From Sulfurospirillum sp. UCH001 (GTDB taxonomy: Bacteria > Campylobacterota > Campylobacteria > Campylobacterales > Sulfurospirillaceae): a stretch of DNA of 64,000 bases. Below the pieces are notes generated by a model. The model was given only the letters and a program-made list of their open reading frames with translations, searched no databases and was not told the DNA's origin. The stretch is from positions 930,001 through 994,000 of the forward strand of contig NZ_AP014723.1 of NCBI RefSeq assembly GCF_001548035.1, given 5' to 3'. Positions 1 to 8,571 of this stretch are shown piece after piece; positions within the stretch are counted from its first letter, which is position 1; every line of letters begins with the position of its first letter. A program made the translations under genes and the position numbers.

Positions 1-1236
1 ATCGACCTGTTTTGTAAGCTCTCTCATTTGTTGATTGACCGCATTTTGTTCACTTTGGCTCTCTTGAACATCGGTATGTAAGGCTTCCAAGTCCTTCATA
101 AAATGCCCCATAACGCCCATGTTTTGTTTGAGAACATCTCTGGTTTGTTCACTCACGCCTTCTGATTCACTGAGTGTTTGTTTCAAAGTTGCTATAGGTT
201 TACGCATGGTCTCAATACTGCTTTCTTGCGCATGGATTGTGCCTAAAAGTGTTTGAGACGTTTTTTGCAAGCTTTGCGCCGAATTATGGGCATGATGTCC
301 GATGTCGCAGATACGAATAATCGTCTGTTCAACATTTGTAAATACGGAGCTAATAACACGTGCAATTCCATCTAACTCGTCTTTAGTGTCTGCAACCGTT
401 TTAATTTTTTGACGAAAATCGATATGGTTAGAATCTTCAATGACGGTTTGCAAATAGCTTCTCATGTGCAGGGTTTCTACCACAATGAGTCGAATAGCAA
501 AGAGTAATAAAAGCAACGTCAGTATAAAAACCAGAGCAGCGATACCTAAGTAGAAGGTGTAAGTATGATTGGCATCATGTAATGCTAAGAGCGCTTGATT
601 ACTCTCTTCAAGCTCATTGGTGTCACGGGTAAGATTGGTATTAAGATGGCTAAGGTTGGCTTTCACTCCTGACATGGCCTGTTGCGTTTTATCATTAAAC
701 GCAAGCGCTTCTTCAATAATTTTTCCCGTAATATCTTCAATCACCAAAGCAATATCTCGCACAGCATCTTCACTGGGATTGGTTCGCATGAGTTCTGCTA
801 ATATGGTAAATTGCCCTGCATAGGGCGCTATAAAAGGGCGTTTGCCTGCAGGCGTGTTTTGCCATGCGATCAGATCGTCCATAAGACGCTCTAGCTTACG
901 TTGTTGTGAAGGCTTGAAGTTGAGCGTAGAGAGATCATTGCGTATATTGCGCAACGTTGAGAGATCATTGTAAAGTTGTCCAACATCTTGCGCTTGTGTT
1001 TCAAGTGTGGAAAAATCATGAATGGTTTTAGTATTGACGTGTGTAGTTTCTACAAGGTTGTTTTTTAATGTATGTGATTTTGTAATTTGCTCATTAAAAA
1101 AATTTTGAGTATGAAAGTAGTTCATTCCATAAATGAGTCCCATAATAAGAAAAGAGACAAAAATCGTTAAAAAGCCGAGATAAAAACGATGCGCGATGGA
1201 AAGTTGTTTAAGATAGTGAATAAAAAGATGTGGCAT
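1..1236 (-). CDS. Chemoreceptor-like membrane protein, 3' end cut by window edge
   Basis: The minus-strand frame is open from an ATG at 1236 to the window edge, giving 412 residues without a stop. A membrane segment lies near residues 14-34, followed by a roughly 190-residue extracytoplasmic, mostly helical region and a second membrane segment near 228-250. After it comes a long polar, Gln/Ser/Glu-rich helical stretch of the kind that follows a HAMP domain. This is the architecture of a methyl-accepting chemotaxis protein. The signalling hairpin tip lies outside the window, so a PilJ-like or other coiled-coil sensor cannot be excluded. It is divergent from the chemoreceptor at 1388, with 151 bp between the two starts. 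Confidence 0.75.
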   Translation of the reverse strand, partial: MPHLFIHYLKQLSIAHRFYLGFLTIFVSFLIMGLIYGMNYFHTQNFFNEQITKSHTLKNNLVETTHVNTKTIHDFSTLETQAQDVGQLYNDLSTLRNIRNDLSTLNFKPSQQRKLERLMDDLIAWQNTPAGKRPFIAPYAGQFTILAELMRTNPSEDAVRDIALVIEDITGKIIEEALAFNDKTQQAMSGVKANLSHLNTNLTRDTNELEESNQALLALHDANHTYTFYLGIAALVFILTLLLLLFAIRLIVVETLHMRSYLQTVIEDSNHIDFRQKIKTVADTKDELDGIARVISSVFTNVEQTIIRICDIGHHAHNSAQSLQKTSQTLLGTIHAQESSIETMRKPIATLKQTLSESEGVSEQTRDVLKQNMGVMGHFMKDLEALHTDVQESQSEQNAVNQQMRELTKQVD

Positions 1237-1387
1237 AAATGTCTCCAAAACGAAAATTAAGATGAAGTTTAAATAAAATTGATTGCAAAATTATTACTTC
1301 GCTTATTTTTTAAACATTTTGTGCAACGCATTTACAACGAACCACCGATATACTTCAAATAGAGAATAGCCACTAAAAGGAGTGCTT

Positions 1388-3268
1388 ATGTCATTTAAAG
1401 CCAAGATTATCCTAACCATCTCCGTATTGATGTTTTTAAGTTTGAGTATCTTTAGCATGGTAAGCTATATGGATACGAAAAAGAACAGCATTATCCAAAT
1501 TGAAAATAGTTTGAAAATGGCATCGCGGGCATTGACAGATTATATTGATGTTTGGTCTGCAGGTAAAAAAAGCGGTATGGAAAGTTCTGCAAGAACATTG
1601 AGCGATATATCGACGATGGATGAAGCAGAAGTTCGTGCAAAACTTCAAGAGACAACCAAAACCTTGGGCGGTTTTGATACAACAGTAGGTTTAGAAACAG
1701 GAAAAGCGATTACCGGCACAGGCACACCACTCCCTGCTGGGTATGACCCAAGGGTTAGAGGCTGGTATAAGACGGTTAAGGCTTCTGGAAAAGTGGGCGT
1801 AACGGATGCGTATGTCGATGCTACCACCAATAAACTTATCGTCTCTTTTATGGCGCCAATTATTAAAAATGGAACATTTTTAGGAGCCGTTGTTATGGAC
1901 ATTGCTCTTGATACCTTAGTGAAAGCAACTGCAGATGTTAACTTTAATGGTGGGTATGGCGTACTGTTTGATACAAAACAAGTGATTATTGCGCACCCAA
2001 ATAAAGATTTGTTGGGTAAAGAGTTACCTTCTATCTTGCCGGAGCTTAGTAAAAAACTAGAAGGCAAAAAAGATGGATTGATTGAATATACATACAATAA
2101 CGATCAAAAAGTATTTGCTTTCAAAGTTTCATCTGAGACAGGTTGGACGCCAAGCATTACCTTTGATAAAGATGTCGCCTATAGCTTTTTATCCGCACAA
2201 ATGAAACAACTCATCCTTGTAGGTTTTGTAATGCTTATTCTCTCCATCGGAGTGATGATTGTGCTAATTAAAGCTCTACTCAAACCACTGGATAACCTCA
2301 ATGGTGTAGTACAAGAGCTCTCAAGTAGTGAAGGTGATCTTAGACAAAGACTTTCTGTTGCTTCCAATGATGAATTTGCTCAAGTGTCACGTAACATTAA
2401 TAAATTCATTGAAAAGCTTCATGAGATTGTGAAAAAGTCTAAAACGATTAGTAATGAAAATGCCTCTATCTCAGAAGAACTCTCACGTACCGCATCAGAA
2501 GTCGTACGTAATGTAGACACAGAGTCTAAAATCGTTGAGAGTACAAAAGAAGAAGGTATTGCATTAGTTAAAAGTATTGAAACCTCTGTTGTAAAAGCCA
2601 AAGATTCTCAAAAAGCACTCAGTGCTACTCAAAAAGATATCTCTGATGTAAAAGCTAAAGTAGAACAACTCGAATACACCATGCAAGCCACAGCTGCAAA
2701 AGAGCAAAACTTGGCTGAACGTCTTAATACAGTAAGCCATAATGCCAATGAAGTCAAAGATGTTCTAAACATCATTAGAGATATTGCCGATCAAACCAAC
2801 CTTTTAGCCCTCAATGCAGCGATTGAAGCTGCAAGGGCAGGAGAGCATGGACGTGGTTTTGCCGTGGTTGCCGATGAAGTACGAAAGTTGGCTGAGAGAA
2901 CACAAAAAAGCTTGGTTGAGATTGATGCAACCATCAATGTGGTGGTTCAATCCATTATGGATGCCAATACTGATATTGCTGCCAATGCAGGAGAAGTCAA
3001 TGCATTAGCATCTATCTCTATAGAACTTCAAGATGGTATGAACAGTGTCGAAACCATTATTCATAAAACCATTGATGAATCACACCATACAGTTAATGAC
3101 TTTATCGATACCGCTTCTAAAATCAAAAAGATTGTGGATGAGATCGAGAAGATCAATACCATCTCTAAAGAGAATGTTGGAAGTATCGATAATGTCTCTC
3201 AAGCCTCTGAACACCTTCATGTGATGACTGAAAACCTTAACAACGAACTGGGTAAGTTTAAGTCGTAA
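1388..3268 (+). CDS. Methyl-accepting chemotaxis protein with dCache-type sensor
   Basis: A complete transmembrane chemoreceptor of 626 residues. TM1 is near residues 7-28, the periplasmic sensor spans about 30-275, TM2 about 280-302, a HAMP domain follows, and the cytoplasmic signalling domain runs to the end. The sensor contains the DPRVRGWY-type segment typical of dCache_1 domains, which often bind amino or carboxylic acids; the ligand is unknown. The hairpin tip carries [19 protein letters not shown], which binds CheA and CheW. The ATG at 1388 is chosen because AGGAG lies five bases upstream; the in-frame GTG at 1382 would overlap that site. A CGATAT at 1346-1351 resembles the -10 of Campylobacter sigma-28 promoters, but no convincing upstream element is visible. 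Confidence 0.93.
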   Translation: MSFKAKIILTISVLMFLSLSIFSMVSYMDTKKNSIIQIENSLKMASRALTDYIDVWSAGKKSGMESSARTLSDISTMDEAEVRAKLQETTKTLGGFDTTVGLETGKAITGTGTPLPAGYDPRVRGWYKTVKASGKVGVTDAYVDATTNKLIVSFMAPIIKNGTFLGAVVMDIALDTLVKATADVNFNGGYGVLFDTKQVIIAHPNKDLLGKELPSILPELSKKLEGKKDGLIEYTYNNDQKVFAFKVSSETGWTPSITFDKDVAYSFLSAQMKQLILVGFVMLILSIGVMIVLIKALLKPLDNLNGVVQELSSSEGDLRQRLSVASNDEFAQVSRNINKFIEKLHEIVKKSKTISNENASISEELSRTASEVVRNVDTESKIVESTKEEGIALVKSIETSVVKAKDSQKALSATQKDISDVKAKVEQLEYTMQATAAKEQNLAERLNTVSHNANEVKDVLNIIRDIADQTNLLALNAAIEAARAGEHGRGFAVVADEVRKLAERTQKSLVEIDATINVVVQSIMDANTDIAANAGEVNALASISIELQDGMNSVETIIHKTIDESHHTVNDFIDTASKIKKIVDEIEKINTISKENVGSIDNVSQASEHLHVMTENLNNELGKFKS

Positions 3269-3373
3269 GGAAACCTTTTTTCTCTTGAAATTGCCTACGC
3301 TGTGTTACATCGCGTGGGCAATTTAAGCTTTGGACGTGTACAATCTTTGTAAAAAATTTTATAGAGAGTGTCC

Positions 3374-4000
3374 ATGTTAAACAAAGAACTACTTTCTGGA
3401 CTCTATGTCCTAACCGATGCAACGTTAACTCCAGAAGAGACAATGCTTGACCAAATCGAGCGTGTTTTAAAATGCGGTGTCAATGTCATTCAATACCGCG
3501 ATAAATACGCAAGTGAGGAAGAGGCTGAAAAACAGTGTCTAAGACTTCAAGCGTTATGTGACTACTATGAGGCAATTTTTATCATTGATGATAGACTTGA
3601 ACTTGCACATAGAATCAATGCCGATGGTTTGCATATCGGCGAAGATGATGTGACCTATGAAGAGGCACGCGCACTTTTAGGCAATGAAAAAATCATTGGA
3701 GTTTCCTGTTATGGAAACATTGAACGTGCCCAAAAATACGCTAATTTAGGTGCAGATTATGTGGCGTTTGGCTCATTCTTCCCATCTCCTACCAAACCGC
3801 ATGCTAAAGTCGTTGAACCAGAAATACTCAAGATTGCAAAAGAAAAACTGAATGTACCTATTTGTGCTATTGGTGGCATTAATGAAGAAAACATAACGTT
3901 GCTTTCGCGTTACAACATTGAAATGTATTCACTTATCAGTGCCGTATATAAAGACGATGCCATTGAGGAAAATTTAAAAAAATTACACGCAAAAATCTAG
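3374..4000 (+). CDS. thiE: Thiamine phosphate synthase
   Basis: This 208-residue TIM-barrel protein matches the ThiE/TenI family, which joins hydroxymethylpyrimidine diphosphate to thiazole phosphate to form thiamine phosphate. Visible family marks are VIQYRDK near residue 42 (QxRxK), IDDR near 74, DGLHIGEDD near 90 (HxGxxD), and the phosphate-binding AIGGI near the C-terminus. The start at 3374 is preferred over a GTG at 3368 because of spacing from a weak GAGAG. A TACAAT at 3339-3344 is a plausible -10. No other thi gene is adjacent. TenI, an aminotransferase-like paralogue without synthase activity, is the alternative, but the conserved substrate residues favour ThiE. Confidence 0.85.
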   Translation: MLNKELLSGLYVLTDATLTPEETMLDQIERVLKCGVNVIQYRDKYASEEEAEKQCLRLQALCDYYEAIFIIDDRLELAHRINADGLHIGEDDVTYEEARALLGNEKIIGVSCYGNIERAQKYANLGADYVAFGSFFPSPTKPHAKVVEPEILKIAKEKLNVPICAIGGINEENITLLSRYNIEMYSLISAVYKDDAIEENLKKLHAKI

Positions 4001-4010
4001 AGGAGTCTTT

Positions 4011-4997
4011 ATGGTTATAGAAAAGTTTGATGTCTCCATCACTAATGCAAGTAAAGGAATGGCATTGATGCTTATTTTGTGGCATCATCTTTTCTATGAG
4101 AAGCCAGAATCTGGTTTTATCGTTTTTCAAACAGCTCTTTTAGCCAAAGTATGTGTGGGTATCTATGTTGTGCTAAGCGGATACGGTTTAGCAGAATCGA
4201 TAAAGAAAAAAGGGCTTGAATTAGGCGCATTTTATAAACGTCGTTTGCTCAAGTTATATATGAATTATTGGCTGATAGCACTTATTTTTGTTCCTTTTGG
4301 AGCATGGTTTATGGACAGAACGCTCTCTAGTGTCTATGGGGAGCACGTATTTCAAGGTTTTATCATTCAGATGTTAGGGCTTCATATGTTTACATGGGTC
4401 AGTTATGGCTACAATGCGACATGGTGGTTTATGAGCCTCATCATTGTTTTATATGCGATTTTCCCTTTTGTGTATACATTGACTAAAAAATTTCATCTTT
4501 GGTTTTTAGCGTTTACTGCGGTGCTTTTGTTTGTACCTATTCCACTCGTGAATGACTGGATATTTCCATTTTCTGTGGGTGTCTATCTTTCTCAAAAAGA
4601 TGGCTTTGTCAAAATGCTCATTTGGTTTGACAAACAAGGGCGTTGGCGCTTTTTAACCTTGGCAATTTTTACGGCATTTGTAGCATGGTATCGTCAAAAT
4701 GGTTGGTATTTTGACAGTATACGAGCCGATACTTTCTTTGCGATTTTACTCATTCTTTGGACAACAGAATTGGTTGTTTTTTCTTCATGGGCGAAGAGGG
4801 CATTTGAGTTCGTAGGAATTCATTCGTTCAATATCTTTTTATTCCACACATTCATTTACTATTACTATTTTCCTGAGTTTATCTACAAATTTCATAACCC
4901 TGTGTTGATTTTTGCAGTACTTTTAGGCGTGTGCTTGCTCGTTTCTGTAGGGATTGAGAGTTTTAAGAAGAAGATAGGATTTGATAAACTGATCTGA
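4011..4997 (+). CDS. Acyltransferase 3 family membrane protein
   Basis: A polytopic membrane protein of 328 residues with about ten hydrophobic segments. The N-terminal TM carries LWHHLFY, the conserved histidine site of acyltransferase-3 proteins, and the C-terminal region has LFHTFIYYYY. Family members (OafA, NodX, fucose 4-O-acetylase-like) transfer acetyl or other acyl groups to sugars or lipids at the membrane. The gene starts 10 bp after thiE behind AGGAG, so the two are probably cotranscribed, though no functional link to thiamine is evident. No C-terminal SGNH domain is fused. The substrate cannot be told from sequence. Confidence 0.8.
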   Translation: MVIEKFDVSITNASKGMALMLILWHHLFYEKPESGFIVFQTALLAKVCVGIYVVLSGYGLAESIKKKGLELGAFYKRRLLKLYMNYWLIALIFVPFGAWFMDRTLSSVYGEHVFQGFIIQMLGLHMFTWVSYGYNATWWFMSLIIVLYAIFPFVYTLTKKFHLWFLAFTAVLLFVPIPLVNDWIFPFSVGVYLSQKDGFVKMLIWFDKQGRWRFLTLAIFTAFVAWYRQNGWYFDSIRADTFFAILLILWTTELVVFSSWAKRAFEFVGIHSFNIFLFHTFIYYYYFPEFIYKFHNPVLIFAVLLGVCLLVSVGIESFKKKIGFDKLI

Positions 4998-5003
4998 TAG
5001 ATG

Positions 5004-5034
5004 AATAAGATGCCCTAATTTAGGGCATCTTATT
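5004..5034. terminator. Bidirectional hairpin between convergent genes
   Basis: AATAAGATGCCCTAA and its exact reverse complement flank a single base, forming a very stable hairpin with A/T-rich flanks on both sides. It lies between the convergent acyltransferase and ferritin-like genes and touches the latter's stop codon. Confidence 0.8.
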
Positions 5035-5542
5035 AAAGTGTAGTTTTTTGAACAAACTTCTCGCTTAAATGGTTAAACTCAGCACTCTCTACCCAAGTTT
5101 GAGGGGTTGAGATATACTCAATCACATTTTCCAAAAGAACATAATGCGCTCTTTCTTCTTCTGCAATGCGTAAAAAGGCCTGTTTTTGTTCTCCCTCTTC
5201 AAGCATTAGTGCTTTTTCGGTATAAAATTTGTAGCTATTTTCTTCAGAACGTAGCGCATTTTTATAAAACTCTATTTGATCTTGACTGAAATTAGGGAGT
5301 TGATTTTCTTTTTGCATTTTCTCAAAGATATTTTTAGTGTTCTTAAAAATATCAACACTGGATTGTGTAGGGATGATCTGATTTTTGCTCATTTTTTCAA
5401 ACACAACGTAATGTTTGACCTCTTCATCGGCAAGCATTGTCAAAATAGACTTGACACCAGGATCCTCTGTTTTGGATGCTAAATCGCGGTAGTATTTCTC
5501 TCCATCTTTTTCGACTTTCATCGCATATTCATAGACATTCAT
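5033..5542 (-). CDS. Ferritin-like (rubrerythrin-type) diiron protein, copy A
   Basis: A soluble four-helix protein of 169 residues. It shows the ferritin-like pattern of two helix pairs: an early Glu in EKDGEKYY, then DEEVKHY (ExxH) near residue 40, a Glu in RSEENSYKFY, and EEERAHY (ExxH) near 128. These are the expected diiron ligands of rubrerythrin-type domains. No C-terminal rubredoxin domain is present, so it is not a classical rubrerythrin. Such proteins commonly act in peroxide reduction or iron handling in anaerobes. A paralogue lies immediately upstream at 5669-6151, with 126 bp between them. The start has AGGGG upstream. Confidence 0.82.
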   Translation of the reverse strand: MNVYEYAMKVEKDGEKYYRDLASKTEDPGVKSILTMLADEEVKHYVVFEKMSKNQIIPTQSSVDIFKNTKNIFEKMQKENQLPNFSQDQIEFYKNALRSEENSYKFYTEKALMLEEGEQKQAFLRIAEEERAHYVLLENVIEYISTPQTWVESAEFNHLSEKFVQKTTL

Positions 5543-5652
5543 CGTACACCCCTTTGTTTTGGTTTTGATACTAAGATAAATCTATACTCATTTTATAAGA
5601 AAGCTATGATAAAAATCTGATAAAGAATTCGGCTTAATTTATCATTGAAAAT

Positions 5653-5682
5653 AAAAAAAGCCTAAAAATTATAAAGGCATTT
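5653..5682 (-). terminator. Weak intrinsic terminator after ferritin-like copy B
   Basis: On the minus strand a GCCT/AGGC stem flanked by A-run/T-run complementarity is followed by a run of seven T. It overlaps the stop codon of the gene it would terminate. The stem is short, so efficiency is uncertain. Confidence 0.4.
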
Positions 5683-6151
5683 TGAGTTCGTGATTTTCAA
5701 TCCACGTTACAGGGTCCATAGCAAATGTCAGAAGATTTTGAAGCAAAATCATATGTTCTCTTTCTTCTTCTGCAATACGTAAAAATGCCTCTTTTTGTTT
5801 TCCATCTTCAAGCATATTACCTTTTTCCATATAAAATTTGTAGCTGTTCTCTTCCGTACGAAGAGCACTTCTAAATGACTCTATATAAGAACGAGAAAAA
5901 GAAAAATGAGGATTTTCTTCGCGCATTTTACGAAACAATGCAAGCGTATGCTTGATTAAATGTGTTGAATGTTGTGTCGTAAAAGATTGCTGTTTATTCA
6001 TTTTCTCAAAAATAATATAGTGCTTGATCTCTTCTTCTGCAAGCATGATAAAAATGCTTTTGATTCCTTTGTCTTCGATTTTTTCAGCAAGTTCGCGATA
6101 AAAACGTTCACCATCTTTTTCAAGCTTCATCGCATATTCGTAGATATTCAT
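5669..6151 (-). CDS. Ferritin-like (rubrerythrin-type) diiron protein, copy B
   Basis: This 160-residue paralogue of the gene at 5033 begins almost identically (MNIYEYAMKLEKDGER) and has the same ligand layout: EEEIKHY near residue 40, RTEENSYKFY near 98 and EEEREHM near 128. It too lacks a rubredoxin domain. The two copies differ mainly in the linker around residues 50-85 and at the C-terminus. A weak terminator follows it, so the pair may be independently transcribed. The likely role is oxidative-stress protection or iron handling; the partner electron donor is not visible here. Confidence 0.82.
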   Translation of the reverse strand: MNIYEYAMKLEKDGERFYRELAEKIEDKGIKSIFIMLAEEEIKHYIIFEKMNKQQSFTTQHSTHLIKHTLALFRKMREENPHFSFSRSYIESFRSALRTEENSYKFYMEKGNMLEDGKQKEAFLRIAEEEREHMILLQNLLTFAMDPVTWIENHELKMPL

Positions 6152-6217
6152 TGTATCCCTTATGATGTCCTAATGAAGATATTGTATAAAAATTTAGTGA
6201 TAAATCTCTTGAAAGCG

Positions 6218-6844
6218 CTAAACAGAACTCTCCAAAATCAGTAATAAAACGACAAAAAAGTGGAAAATAGAACCGCCTAAGACGAAAAAATGCCAAATGG
6301 TATGACTGTACGCAAGGCTTTTCCAAACATAAAAGATGATTCCTACCGTGTAGGTCAATCCTCCAGCTAAAAGCAAAGATAATGGCAATAATGTCAGATT
6401 TTCAATCAATGGATTGATAGCAAAAACAACCATCCATCCCATTAAGGCGTATAAGGCTAAAGAGAGCTTATGAAAGCGTTGTGGATAGATAATCTTAAGA
6501 CTAATTCCAAAAGCGGCGATTGTCCATGCAATGCTAAAAAGTATCCATCCCACAACACCTTTGATACCCAAAAGTGACACAGGTGTGTATGTACCAGCGA
6601 TAAGAACATAAATTGCGCTATGGTCGACTTGTCGTAAAATGGACTTTACATTAGGAATGCGAATGGCATGATACAGTGTCGATGCACCATACATGACGAT
6701 AAGCGACAATCCAAAAACGAGGGCGCTTGCGATTTTTGCACCATCGCCACTTTGTCCCGCAAAAACACACAGCAGTGTTAATGCGCTTACACTGAGTAAA
6801 AGTCCAATTCCATGAGTAATGCTATGCCAAATCTCTTCGATCAA
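6218..6844 (-). CDS. Hemolysin III family (PAQR-like) membrane protein
   Basis: A 208-residue protein with seven predicted membrane helices. It carries the hemolysin III/PAQR signature: SITHGIGLLLS at the N-terminus, STLYHAI near residue 57, DHSAIYVLIAGTYTP near 75-90, and HFFVLGGSIFHFF near the C-terminus. The conserved Ser, Asp and His residues form a putative zinc site as in adiponectin-receptor homologues. The family is widespread in bacteria; cytolysis was reported for a Bacillus member, but a general membrane-homeostasis or lipid-hydrolase role is more likely. It stands alone on the minus strand, divergent from the LysE-type gene. Confidence 0.87.
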   Translation of the reverse strand: MIEEIWHSITHGIGLLLSVSALTLLCVFAGQSGDGAKIASALVFGLSLIVMYGASTLYHAIRIPNVKSILRQVDHSAIYVLIAGTYTPVSLLGIKGVVGWILFSIAWTIAAFGISLKIIYPQRFHKLSLALYALMGWMVVFAINPLIENLTLLPLSLLLAGGLTYTVGIIFYVWKSLAYSHTIWHFFVLGGSIFHFFVVLLLILESSV

Positions 6845-7032
6845 AGAGTAAGAAGTTGTTGTTTCGATGGTGTCTCCTTTCTTAAAAATTTTAAGAGCAA
6901 CGTACCTATTATACTGTGATTTTTGTAATATCGTTTCTAAATTGATCTATTCAAACAATTTTTTTTGGAGTATAGTCTAAGGCGTTTATCGCTACAATTT
7001 CTCAATCTTTTGTATCCTAAAAGGAGATTGTA

Positions 7033-7659
7033 ATGCTCGAATTTCAAACGATTGTGATGTTTGTGACCGCTTCAACGCTTTTGGCACTTGCCCCTGGTCC
7101 TGATATCCTTTTTGTCTTAACCCAATCTATGGCAAAAGGTAGCCGTTCAGGTATCGTGATTGCTCTTGGATTATGCAGTGGACTCATTTTTCATACAACA
7201 GCTGTTGCACTGGGTGTTGCTGTCATTTTTCAGACGTCAGCGGTAGCATTTACCATCTTAAAATTTGTAGGAGCAGCCTACCTTTTATACCTTGCTTTCA
7301 TGGCATTCAAAGATGCGAGTAAGAGTAAATTAGAGAGCGATAAAACACCTATTAGCCTCAAAGCGCTTTACAGACGCGGTATTTTTATGAACATTACCAA
7401 TCCTAAAGTATCTATCTTCTTTTTGGCTTTTCTGCCTCAATTCACCAATCCCGAAATAGGAAATGTTACAGGACAGATTTTTCTTTTAGGCGCATTGTTT
7501 ATGCTAAGTGCGTTTACTGTTTTTACACTTGTCTCTTTGTTGGCTGGTCGTGTCGGTGCGTGGTTTTCTAAAACACAAAATGGTGAAAAAATTCTCAACC
7601 GTGTTGCGGGAACTGTTTTTGCGGCTTTAGCCATTAAATTAGCCCTCGCATCACGATAG
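7033..7659 (+). CDS. LysE/RhtB family amino-acid exporter
   Basis: A 208-residue inner-membrane protein with about six helices. The N-terminal APGPDILFVLTQS matches the PGP(N/D) signature of the RhtB branch of LysE exporters, and NITNPKVSIFFLAFLPQF near residue 118-135 is the second conserved block. These proteins export homoserine, threonine, leucine or related amino acids; the substrate here is unknown. AAGGAG precedes the start by six bases, and a TACAAT at 6993-6998 is a plausible -10. A 30-codon membrane peptide follows within 10 bp. Confidence 0.88.
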   Translation: MLEFQTIVMFVTASTLLALAPGPDILFVLTQSMAKGSRSGIVIALGLCSGLIFHTTAVALGVAVIFQTSAVAFTILKFVGAAYLLYLAFMAFKDASKSKLESDKTPISLKALYRRGIFMNITNPKVSIFFLAFLPQFTNPEIGNVTGQIFLLGALFMLSAFTVFTLVSLLAGRVGAWFSKTQNGEKILNRVAGTVFAALAIKLALASR

Positions 7660-7667
7660 GGCTTATC

Positions 7668-7760
7668 ATGAAAAAATCTCAACTTCTCGCGATCATCCTT
7701 GCACTTTTTTTCGGAGTGTTACTTATTGAAATCATTTTGAAAAATATTTTAGGCTCATAG
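7668..7760 (+). CDS. Candidate 30-residue single-TM membrane peptide
   Basis: An ATG at 7668, 8 bp after the LysE-type stop codon, opens 30 codons ending at TAG 7758-7760. The peptide starts MKKSQLL, has a hydrophobic core of about 16 residues, then a charged tail ending KNILGS. Positive N-terminus plus one helix fits a small inner-membrane protein. The Shine-Dalgarno is weak (AGGGCTT), so expression would probably rely on coupling to the upstream gene. No homologue is recognised. It could be a chance ORF. Confidence 0.4.
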   Translation: MKKSQLLAIILALFFGVLLIEIILKNILGS

Positions 7761-7827
7761 AAAATATCATACAGTTGTTCGTCGTAGCTGTTACGATAAG
7801 GTAAAAAGAAGTCTAATGGGAGTCTGT

Positions 7828-8571
7828 ATGAAAATAGGTCTTTTTATCCCCTGTTTTATGAATGAGTTATATCCTGAAGCCTCTATGGCAACGCTTAAAG
7901 TGCTAGAGAATTTAGGATTGGATGTGGAGTATCCACTAGAGCAAACCTGTTGTGGACAAGCACAAGCCAATACGGGCTGTGCTAAAGAAGCAGGTGTTTT
8001 AGCTGAACGTTTCTTCAAAATCTTTAAAGATTATGATTATATCGTTGCTCCGAGTGGAAGCTGCGTAAGTATGGTACGTCACAATTATGCACAATTTTTA
8101 GAGGGCCGTGATGGTTTTGAGCGTATGCGAAGTCATACCTATGAGCTTGTCGAATTTTTGCATGATGTGATCAAACCAACCTCTATGAATGCTACATTTA
8201 AACACAAAGTTGGAATTCATAACAGCTGTCATGCTCATAGAGAACTTGGTATGGCAAGTATGAGTGAGAAAAATGTACCCGAATTTTCAAAAATCAAAAA
8301 TTTACTGGACAAAGTAGAAGGCATTAGTTACTCTGAACTCACGCGCAAAGATGAATGTTGTGGTTTTGGCGGAACATTTGCCATTACAGAAGAAGCAATG
8401 AGTGTAGCGATGGGACGAGCGCGCTTGCAAGACCATCTTGATGCAGGCAGTGAATACATCACCGGTGTTGATATGTCATGCTTGATGCATATGCAAGGTG
8501 TCATTGACCGCGAGAAACTTCCACTTAAAACGATTTATATTGCTCAAATTTTAGCAGGAGATGTGAAATGA
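7828..8571 (+). CDS. lutA: Lactate utilization protein A (CCG-domain Fe-S subunit)
   Basis: LutA (LldE/YkgE) is the CCG-domain subunit of the three-part L-lactate dehydrogenase LutABC, which passes electrons from lactate to the quinone pool. The protein has 247 residues with two cysteine-rich CCG repeats: C41-C42-G and C177-C178-G, each with an upstream cysteine (C9/C80, C134). These motifs bind iron-sulfur clusters in heterodisulfide-reductase-like proteins. The ATG at 7828 is preferred over that at 7816 because GGGAG lies five bases upstream. Its stop overlaps the lutB start as ATGA. The neighbouring genes make LutA more likely than a GlcF or HdrB-type protein. Confidence 0.92.
   Translation: MKIGLFIPCFMNELYPEASMATLKVLENLGLDVEYPLEQTCCGQAQANTGCAKEAGVLAERFFKIFKDYDYIVAPSGSCVSMVRHNYAQFLEGRDGFERMRSHTYELVEFLHDVIKPTSMNATFKHKVGIHNSCHAHRELGMASMSEKNVPEFSKIKNLLDKVEGISYSELTRKDECCGFGGTFAITEEAMSVAMGRARLQDHLDAGSEYITGVDMSCLMHMQGVIDREKLPLKTIYIAQILAGDVK

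Noticed and set aside
1237-1387. Sigma-54 promoter (TGGCA-N7-TTGC) between the divergent receptor genes
   Set aside because: No match was found on either strand; only a weak sigma-28-like CGATAT is present.
1645-2097. 150-codon minus-strand frame opposite the first complete chemoreceptor
   Set aside because: It lies wholly antisense to a clear dCache domain, has no ribosome-binding site, and its low-complexity composition reflects the opposite strand.
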